Origin: Leptobrachium leishanense
Lineage: Eukaryota; Chordata; Amphibia; Anura; Megophryidae
DNA: 64,000 nt
Direction: 5' to 3'
Assembly (NCBI GenBank): GCA_009667805.1
Contig: CM019063.1
Location: 406,354,959-406,418,958 of the forward strand
Both the position numbers and the translations under genes were made by a program. Positions within the stretch are counted from its first letter, which is position 1, and each line of letters opens with the position of its first letter. Of this stretch, positions 56,253 to 64,000 are shown one piece after another. Below the pieces are notes generated by a model. It was not told where the DNA came from, searched no databases, and saw only the letters and a list, made by a program, of their open reading frames with translations.

Positions 56253-57358
56253 CGCGATTGGCAGCCAAGCCACACCCAATATATAATTTTTATAAGTATA
56301 CGTCATGTCCTGCATGTATATTATAACAAAAAATGCAATAAAATTTGAATTTTTAAACTTCTACAGCGTGTAAAGTGTTTTTTTTCACATTTTATCATAC
56401 GAGTTTTTGCATCAATATTTTCTATGTGGTGCGCTTGTTAACAAAATTAGAAATTGGGACGTTACATTTTTTTGGTGGGAATTACATGATTTTTAACAAA
56501 CACACCCCTATGACGTCTGTTGCCGGGGGGGGCCCAGAGGTGGAGCCGCCATCCAAGATGGTGGCCCCCACCGGATCTAGGCCGCGATCTGGCCCCGAAT
56601 GGCTCCAGATGGAGGTCCGGCATTTAAGGGATTAAAGCCAGGCATAGGGTTAAAGCCTGGCTTTTGGTTGTAGACCCTCCCGATCAGGAGGGAGAGGGAT
56701 TCCCCCACCTTTCAGTCAATCTTCCGGCGTCATCACGTCTGGGAGGGTCTATAAAAGCGGCGTCTGACTTCAAGGAAGTCAGAACGCTGCGGGACCTGGA
56801 CCAGAGAGGTGAGTATCTCTCTGGCCCCCCCGCCGAGCAGAAGATGTGTGGGGAACGTCCTCCACATATAGCAGGGGTCAATGAGGACATTCCCCACACG
56901 GCCTCTGCAGGGAAGGGGTTAAAAAAAACAGGAAAAAAAATTGCCGAAAAAATCCCAAAAATTGCCTAAAAGATAAAAAAAAAACAATAAATAAAGAGAC
57001 TTTTTACTGCAGAATAAAATAATAAACAGTTTATTAGATATTGAATTAAAAAAGGAATATTTTTTAAATTGACCACTATAGGATTCGCCTGACTAAACCT
57101 GCCGAATGAAAACACCGAACAACAGGGCATTTCGGCAACCTTTCTCAGCTGTTCGGTGTTCTCTGAATAGATGAACCATTGCTTCTCTATGGGGAATTTT
57201 ACTGCCCTCGAACAGCACCGTACGTGCAGGCAATTCGCCAAAATTTGGCGAACTGCCTGCTCTCTGAATAGCCGAATGGCCCCAAAATGTCACCGTACAC
57301 TGAATTTCAGTGTCCGGTGCCATTTCGGTGCCATATCGGCTCTCTCTGAATATCCCCT

Positions 57359-59121
57359 ATAATGATTATTATTACTTCTCTTCCTTTTGTCACTGAGGAT
57401 TATTTTCCTCTGAACATAAGAATATATGGAACTAGGAGATTACATCAAGAAATACAATATACACACATATACAGGTTGTGTGTTGAAAGATGAATGTTGT
57501 AGAAAAACAAGTGAGCATAAAATCTTTTATATTGTGTTAATAGAAGCAAGTTGCATTGCTGACATTCATTTGTGGCTGCTTCCGAATAGCATTGTTTGAG
57601 TAATTGAAATTGATCTATTGTGGTTTTTTTTTTTTTTTTGCAGCACTTTTTCCCCCAAAGCCATATTGACAAGCTATACAGTGTTCACCGAAAGAGTTGT
57701 GCCAAATGGGGGTATTTTCACTACTCCCTATTGTACCCTAAATCAGTTTGAAGAGTACAAGAAAATAGATTCCATTTCATGGTCCAAATAACCTTGGGAC
57801 TCTTTCTGTGTCTCTATGGCACCTCCTGGTAACAGACAACTAGGGGCAACCAAGCTTTTCATTCAATCATAGCCACTGAGAGCCATATATCCAAGTAGTT
57901 TTTAATGACTTCCCGTTTTACTGAAATGTTAGAGGCCACTTCACATAGACACGGCACACTTATAACAATTACACTGCAAAATAACATTATTAATAGTGAA
58001 TATTTAAAATTCACAGAGAAATGATAAACACAGGTTACATTTTCTTTTTTATAAAGAAATGATAAATAAGGTGCTCAATGACAAAGAATTTCACTTATAA
58101 ATGAAGGTTTTAATACAGTTTGTGTACTTAATTGTTAAGAAAACCATTCTTAATCAGCTGTTATATATTGTACATACTTTAGTCATCAATATCATAGAGT
58201 AACTAAGGTTTCAATTTAAAAGCTTCAATGAATAACAATCATGTATAGTTAACAACATACCATACTGTAGAAAGACATTGAAATAGTACCCGTGGAATGC
58301 ACCTTAAATAAGTGTATCATTGTTTCAAATAGTAGATACGAAAAATTAGGTTGAGTGAGTTAAGATGAATTTGATCAAGCTAATTACGTTTCATTCTGCT
58401 GGTACTGAAAGATATGTTTTAATAACAATATCAGTATAGTGTATTCTTGTCCACACAAGCATACACTATGCAAGAAACAAGCAGGCAATGTTATGGTATA
58501 AATCTGGCTCTTCCTTTTTTTACAGTGGAATATTAATGAAAAGTCAGTAGAACAAAGAACGAGTAATACCGCAAACAGAATGTTACTGCAAGCCTGAGTC
58601 AAAATCTAGTCTTTTATGGCAGATGTAAGCTAGCTTGGCTACCCACAGACTTTTGGAACAAAATAAGAACAAGACATAACCACATTCACACAAAAGTTCA
58701 CCTAAAATTTCACATCTTAATGTTATGTGTAACAATCCTCAAACCACCCATGATGATAACACTGTGTTACTGTAAAGTTAGCACATTCTTAAACTCAAAT
58801 CCAAAACATTTATTCTTTGATTGTTTTCCCTCCAGTGTTATTGACTAGTTTCCAAAACAGAGATGAATGATTTCACCCTTAGATGTATTTTATACTTACT
58901 TTCGTGCCTTAGTGAAACTGATTCATGCTGTTTAAAAATTTGATAGCACATTGGGCTTCATTCACTAAATGCTGAGTTGATACCAAGAACAGCAACTCAG
59001 CTGTAATCAAGTTTATCTCTGCGGCAGTTATAGCCTAGCAGTGCTTGTTGGTGGCTACTTGCATTTTGTAAATTAAATTGAAATGTCTGGGCACACACAT
59101 AAAATGTGTAAATCATATTAT
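57359..59121. other. No recognised feature (1.8 kb)
   Basis: AT-rich. Contains a T-run at 57624-57640. No reading frame, terminal repeats or recurrence in this window seen. Confidence 0.4.
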
Positions 59122-59900
59122 TGTCATGCTTCTAGCTTGGAGACCTATGAGTCCCCTTGTTAGTATTCCAGGTCGGATCTTATCTCTGTCTGCTATATCC
59201 CTCATTCACTTTCCACTCCAGGATTTCACTGTAGTTTGTCAGGTCTGACCTCCTGACCCAGAGCACTAGCCTATTTAAGAGCATCTCTCCCATCCTGCAG
59301 TGCTCTAATATAGGGTCTTCCGGTTTCCTGTGTTTTTGCCATTTTTCCTGCTGCTGGTATTCTGCCTCTGTTATAATTCCCTTTGTATTAATGTTTTGCT
59401 TATTTTGCTCTCTGTTTCCCTTGCTTGATTATTCCTCTGTTTACCTTCTTTTGGTGCATCTTGCTGTTCTAGTGTATCTTAGTTTGTTTATGCTCCTGCT
59501 GCTTTTTCTCTTCCTTGCTTCTCTGTGCTTTATTTTCTGTTTTACCCTTGCTTGCTGATCTCCTGTGTACAAACCTTGGCTTCCCTACTTGACTACCCAC
59601 TGTTTGATCCCTTTTCTGTGTACCATCCATGCCTGGCTTATGCTCTCTAACTACGTCTCTGTATTTTCCCCTTTAGTACCTCGCACGGTTCTACTTGAGG
59701 CCCGTGAGGTCACTGCCTGCTCATCATCACTGCCGTGTGGCTATTTTTTGGAGGGATTTTCGATCAGCAGACACTTCTTCTGCAGGCATCCGTCCTCCCA
59801 GTCGCCATATTGGGGCCTGGGGATCGGGCTTTGTGGCAGCGCAGAGCATACTTAGTGCTGGCTCCCTGAAGCACAACCTTCATGTTTATCTCACTGGTGT
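59122..59900 (+). mobile_element. Possible LTR, right boundary unclear
   Basis: Starts tgtcatgcttctagcttgg, similar to the family E ends. A TATA-like ctatttaagagc lies at ~59270, followed by a C/T-rich stretch. I could not find the right CA end or a TSD. Confidence 0.35.
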
Positions 59901-60844
59901 GGTGAGTGCTCTTTTTTCTTTCTTATATTTTATTTTTAATGATACCATACCTGTTCTTGACCTTTGTACACCGGGAGAACACATTTTGGGAGTTGAGAAG
60001 ATTACATTTTAGGTTTCCTACTAGAATCCTCTCAACCATTCCGTTTTTGATTACTTCCTCTTTTCTTCTGGTTGTCCCTCTTTTTTTTTTTGGTTATATA
60101 TAAATATATACAGTATATATAAAACAAGCCTGCCAACAACGTCAATGCAATCCACCACCGGGCAGGCCCTACTCTGCAAACCTAATGGCTGCTCTTCATG
60201 GGATAAACTCACTTACTGAGGAACAAGTCCTTTCCTGGAGCTCCCCGCAGATCAAGGTTAAATAGAACCTGGAGGAGGAGTACCTGTGGCAGGGAGGGGT
60301 GCATACCCAAGAGATTCATATGAAAAACATATTGGGGAGGTAGCACTCAACCTAAACTAAGCTTTCAGTGCGGGAGCGTCTCAAAAATAAAATACAAAAC
60401 AAAACCAGGGAGAGAGAAGTGAAGGAATTTGGTTTGCTCTGCTCTACCCTGCTACATTGCAACTTCAAATTGGTGGCATATCACGGTCCACAAATTCTGC
60501 TGCTGAAGCTGATCTCTTCCTGAACCACATCTTGCTGGATTGGGAGAATGGACAACCATCTCCAACATCCCCAACACCACTCTCACAGGACCTGTGAACA
60601 TCTTTACTTGCAGAGCTCTTTTATGACTGTATCGTATATAGTTGTCACATGGTGGCTTATGCTATGTTGCCTGAAGTATTTTGTGCTTCTTCCCTCTAAG
60701 GCTGGATTCCCTGGCTTGAGTTGGGACCAGGGATGTCCCCCTTTCTCCCAACTACTTATTTTGTTGAATCATTTGACCGGACAGGCATTGGTTAACGAAC
60801 AATCTTGTTCTACAGGGAGTGCCACTTCATCTCCTTTCTTGCAT
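59901..60844. other. Unrecognised, possibly 5' part of the L1
   Basis: No clear ORF. A TA-rich run at 60090-60122. Since an L1 endonuclease begins at 60845, parts may be L1 leader or degraded ORF1. Confidence 0.35.
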
Positions 60845-62165
60845 TGTTAGTGGGGCCAATACTCCTATCAAATGGAAAAAAAATATTACGTTTCCGACTC
60901 ATAAGCAGCCGCATATCACCTTGCTTCAGGAAAGTCATTGGTCCAAGTCTTTGACCTCATCTTTCATGGCAAAATAGATTCAAGACTGTTTTGCTGCCAA
61001 GTATAACTCCAAAACAAGAAGTGTTGCTATTATTTTGCACTCTTCTTGGTCATACACAATCAATGACTGTACCATTGAACATGATGGTCATTATATTTTT
61101 CTGTTTTTGACAATGAACCATAGAAAATATTTTATTGTTAATGTTTATGCACCAATGTTCCAAATTACTCTTTTACCCAAAGGTTCCTTACTATGCTTTT
61201 GAATATTTCTACTCCTAAACTGATAGTGGTTGGGGATTTCAATGCTGTCATCAATACTGCTCTGGGTAGGTCTCAATCGATCACCACCATTTCTACTTCA
61301 TCTACTCCAGTCTTCCTAAACTTTATCACAATGCTGAACATGCATGACCTATCTCTACAAGTAAATGGAACGCTCATTAGCCCAACGCCTCAAGCTCGCT
61401 GCCTTGGTGTCACTTTTGACTCTGACCTAACATACTCTCCCTACATCTAGACATTGACCAAATCCTGTTACTTTCAACTCAAAAACATTGCCCGTGTCCG
61501 CCCCTTTCTGACACAGGATACCGCAAAGGTGCTGGTTCATGCTCTTGTCATTTCACGACTTGATTACTGCAAGTCGCTCCTTATTAGACATGTGCACAGC
61601 ACAAAATTTCGTTTTGAACTAATGGATTAGTCCTAAAATGCAATTTATTTAGTTGCTAAAGAAATTCGTTTTCAGTTCTTTAGTATGAAAACTAATTTCA
61701 TTCATCCGAAAACCAGTGGATACAATTACTATTGTAGTGGCTCCTCAGAGGGCTGAGATCGCTGCTTGTTACAGTATCTCTCACTCTCAGCACACTATGG
61801 GCCATATTACATAGTTGGTGCTAACTTAACCAGAGCTGTTGTAAACTTCCCAGAGCCATTATAGCCTATGGAGGTTTTCAGTTTACAACAGCTCTGGTTA
61901 AGTTAGCACCAACATTGTAATACTGCCCCGTGTCAGGCAAAGCTGTTGCAGTAACTGACTGCTGCTCATCACAGCGCTCAGAGTTTCAGTAAAACTAGTA
62001 AATAATATTTTTATATATAAGAGATTCGAAGAATATTATTTCCTTGTTTTACTGAAACTCTGAGTGCTGTTACAGTCAGTTACTGTAACAGCTGAGCCTG
62101 ATACATTGTACTGAGAGATAATGTAACAAGCAGCCGATCTCAGCGCTCACAGCCACTGGATTTAA

Positions 62166-62592
62166 GGCTGGGGTCAGACCAGCGCACTTTTAACGTGCGT
62201 TCTGGCGCACATAATTACGGCCGCACTAGCAGCAAATGACGGGCAATGACGGCCAATATACGAAGTACGGTCGCACGAAAGTCCGGCCGCGCAACGCAAG
62301 TGGAAAACGAACGCATTTTTTCGAGAACGCCGAACCGCTAGTACGAACGTACAGAGTGCGCAGCTGCGGCATAGCGGCGTGCGTGCGTGATTAGGAGACG
62401 TCAGACACTGCTAATGTCCAGCCTACATAACGTCCAGACGCAAAAAGAGTTTTATTGACGATCCCAAAAAATCACGCACTAAAAATGCGCATCGTATGAC
62501 CGTTTTCACGCACTCCGTGAAAAAATACGTCAATTCGTTCGGACGCACTTTTTTACGTTCGCGTGTAAAAATGCTTTCGTTTGACCCTAGCC
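62166..62592. mobile_element. Harbinger-like MITE, copy 2, inside the hAT
   Basis: Left ggctggggtcagac, right (reversed) ggctagggtcaaac. TSD TAA (62163-62165, 62593-62595). The empty site is preserved at the equivalent place in hAT copy 1 (ggatttaaagggc near 24530), which confirms the boundaries. CpG-rich interior like 26683-27107. Confidence 0.9.
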
Positions 62593-62616
62593 TAAAGGGG
62601 TAAAAAAAAAAAGGCT

Positions 62617-62905
62617 CCTCTCTGTATAATGTTTAGAACATCCTCCTGCATTAATTAATACCCCTCTCTGTATAATGTATACAACATCCACCTGCATTAA
62701 TTAATACCCGTCTCTGTATAATATATAGAACATCCTCCTGAATTAATTAATGTCCCTCTCTGTATAGAACATCCTCCTCAATTTATACCTTTCTCTGTAT
62801 AATGTATATAACATCGTCCTGCATTAATACCCCTATCTGTATAATGTATAGAACATCCTCCTGCATTAATTAATGCCCCTCTCTGTATAGAACATCCTAC
62901 TGCAG
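62617..62905. repeat. 46-bp tandem repeat inside hAT copy 2
   Basis: Same unit (cctctctgtataatg...) and similar copy number as 24557-24850, so the array predates the spread of the two copies. Confidence 0.85.
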
Positions 62906-64000
62906 TGGCATGTGGAGGGTGCAGAACTTCGGATATTGCGATGTTGCGCTCTTCATTGCTGGTCTCCTTCACTCAGCAATGTAATGTCACAAAAAGGACT
63001 GAAACTAAAATGTAGTGCATTTTATTTTAGTTTCTTTCGTTTTTTGTACTGAGCAATTTCGTTTCTCTTGAGTCATCCGAAAACTAAATTATCCCAAAAT
63101 TCGGACTAAATCGTTTTAGTACTAAAACGAATGCACATGTCTACTCCTTATTGGCTTCCCCAACTCCCGTATTGCCCCTTTGCAATCTGTAATGAATACA
63201 GTTGCCAGGCTTACTTTTCTCACCAAACGCACCTCACATACTTCCCCACTCTGCCAGTCCCTCCACTGGCTTCCTGTCCATTCCAGGATACAGTTTAAAA
63301 TACTGATGCTCACATTCAAATCGCTCAATAACTCAACCCTTCCCTACATGTCTTTGTTATTCCGCAAGCACATCCCATCTAGACAACTCCGGTCAGCAGG
63401 TGATCTCCACTTGTCATCGGTCTACACACGCACGGCCAACTCTCGCCTCCAAGACTTCTCAAGGGCAGCACCAGTCCTGTGGAATGACTTGCCTCGCCCT
63501 ATCAAACTCTCCCCAGACCTTCAGGCCTTCAAGAAATCCCTCAAAACCCATCTCGTCAGATCAGTGTACCACATCACTGATGCAACTCCTCCCTCTGCTC
63601 ACCTACTCAGACATGATTGAAGCTGCTTCTATAGCCCATCGTTCCCAAACCACTGGCACTAATGATCTGCTATCTATTAAAGTTCTATTTGTCTTCCTCA
63701 ATCCCAATCCCTCTAGACTGTAAACTCCTATGAGCAGGGCCCTCTACACCTCTGGTTTCCATCATATATCCGCTTATCAGTATCTCGTTCCCTTTGGTTA
63801 TTGTAAAGCGCTGCGGAAACTGTTGGCGCTATATAAATGATGACAATAATAATAATAATGACCCCTTGTGTATTTTGCACCCCTCAGAGAGAGACTACTA
63901 TTTTCAGTTGCCAGCTCATTGCACATTTTCTGGATTTGATATGTTTTTGCTTAGGTCCAACCTTCTTTTTGGTTTGGGGAGTGCAGTTACCAATGCCATA

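Larger units (their letters stand above)
52096..56277 (-). mobile_element. L1-type LINE, internally rearranged
   Basis: Inserted in the piggyBac-like copy with 11-bp duplications aatatatcatt (52085-52095) and aatatataatt (56278-56288), one mismatch. The A-tail on the minus strand is the T-run at 52096-52105. Minus-strand order from 56277 down: ORF1, then a stretch in the opposite orientation, then ORF2 3' part, itself split by the L2 element. Nearly all of the endonuclease and reverse transcriptase is deleted. Confidence 0.85.
51934..56918. mobile_element. piggyBac-like element, copy 4, split by L1
   Basis: TTAA at 51930-51933 and 56919-56922. Left end ccccttcgctgctgag; right end, reversed, ccccttccctgcagagg. 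Own sequence: 51934-52095 and 56278-56918. The left portion matches the other copies (cagacatattatatatcgtt); the right portion has a different hairpin set from copies 1-3. Interrupted by the L1 at 52096-56277. Confidence 0.78.
51655..57358 (-). mobile_element. CAGGG-type subfamily-C element, outermost layer of a five-deep nest
   Basis: Left part 51655-51929 (gctgtttgcaaaaaaaaata, gatccaatgaatgataataa) and right part 56923-57358 (cagtttattagatattgaat, ctctatggggaattttact, ggctctctctgaatatcccc) are collinear with 49116-50017. They are separated by the piggyBac-like element 51934-56918. The left terminus is lost. Confidence 0.75.
61585..63143. mobile_element. Non-autonomous hAT, copy 2
   Basis: Perfect 8-bp TSD CTCCTTAT (61577-61584, 63144-63151). 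Termini TAGACATGTGCA and TGCACATGTCTA. Collinear with 23957-25077, with the same hairpins (arms at about 61825-61915 and 61950-62105) and 46-bp array (62617-62905), plus a 427-bp Harbinger-like MITE absent from copy 1. Confidence 0.92.
61351..63560 (+). pseudogene. L2 reverse transcriptase C-terminal part, split by hAT
   Basis: First piece (to 61584): LSLQVNGTLISPTPQARCLG, VTFDSDLTYSPYI-stop, LKNIARVRPFLTQDTAKVLV, LVISRLDYCKSLLI. It then resumes at 63152: SVMNTVARLTFLTKR, LHWLPVHSRIQFKILMLTFK, LQDFSRAAPVLWNDLPRPIK, FKKSLKTHLVRSVYH. Same blocks as the L2 at 52343. SRLDYCKSLL continues across the hAT as the expected GFPNSRIAPLQ once one TSD copy is ignored. No polymerase motif; one in-frame stop at 61450. 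Confidence 0.88.
61351..63858 (+). mobile_element. L2-type LINE inserted in L1, split by a hAT
   Basis: Flanked by atgacc (61345-61350 area and 63858-63863 area). 3' end gtaaagcgctgcggaaactg, ttggcgctatataaatgatg, (aat)n. Its own parts are 61351-61584 and 63144-63858. It is 5'-truncated. Confidence 0.85.
60845..64000 (+). pseudogene. L1-type endonuclease remnant, split by an L2 LINE
   Basis: Two pieces of one degraded ORF2. Left piece 60845-61350: ITLLQESHWSKSLTSSFMAK, VAIILHSSWSYTINDCTIEH, YFIVNVYAPMFQ, LIVVGDFNAVINTALG, the endonuclease blocks with QESHW and VGDFN. Right piece 63859-64000: LCILHPSERDYYFQLPAHCT, FSGFDMFLLRSNLLFGLGSA, matching the usual LHPSERDYTFYS..H...RID block. Frames are broken in the left piece. 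It is interrupted by the L2 at 61351-63858, with ATGACC on each side. The element continues beyond the window; its RT, if present, is not visible. Confidence 0.8.

Overview
The window looks like ordinary non-genic DNA from a large, repeat-rich vertebrate genome, most likely a frog or toad. I base this on the mixture of elements: CR1-type LINEs whose 3' end carries tctatgtttctatgtttc, L2-type LINEs ending in the gcgctgcgga / ggcgcttataaat / (aataat)n signature, L1/Tx1-like LINEs, hAT, piggyBac-like and Harbinger-like DNA transposons, and Penelope-like foldbacks. I infer the taxon from repeat style. I found no host protein-coding gene, tRNA, rRNA or CRISPR array that I can support.

Layout. 1-900: inverted-repeat fragment, hAT terminus and MITE scrap. 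901-2097: first of four piggyBac-like non-autonomous elements (others at 20908, 39715 and 51934), built of a long row of hairpins. 5460-5878: solo LTR on the minus strand. 6385-7150: broken L2 LINE. 7730-13901: near-complete hAT element with perfect 8-bp target-site duplications (TSDs), a frameshifted transposase with recognisable BED finger and DDE blocks, a solo LTR (11833-12609, TSD ATAAC) and a 68-bp minisatellite. 14245-18931: CAGGG-type elements, an LTR-like segment, a piggyBac-like MITE and short retroposon tails. 20208-25135: hAT scrap with a nested MITE, second piggyBac-like copy, and a foldback split by a hAT with TSD CTGTATTG. 25485-27107: CR1 tail and Harbinger-like MITE. 28430-32468: a CAGGG element split by a hAT (TSD ATTCCCAA) and by a nearly 2.7-kb CR1 LINE. 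34660-39513: unrecognised possibly spliced remnant, G-rich minisatellites and a hAT with a 57-bp array. 41843-46324: two solo LTRs of one family, a Zaphod-like hAT and a CpG-rich element. 46409-50215: CAGGG elements nested in each other. 51655-57358: five-deep nest. 59122-64000: LTR-like piece, then an L1 endonuclease region split by L2, which is split by hAT, which is split by a Harbinger MITE.

The parts do not cooperate as a pathway. The window is a stratified record of transposition, and the TSDs allow much of the order to be read directly. The most unusual signals are the serial-hairpin architecture of the piggyBac-like family (with a compensatory base change between copies), the near-perfect foldback with hammerhead-like boxes at 53028-54079, and the two deep nests. 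Coding remnants are all transposon-derived and broken, so they are entered as pseudogenes. All family assignments come from motifs and termini seen by eye; none was checked by database search.
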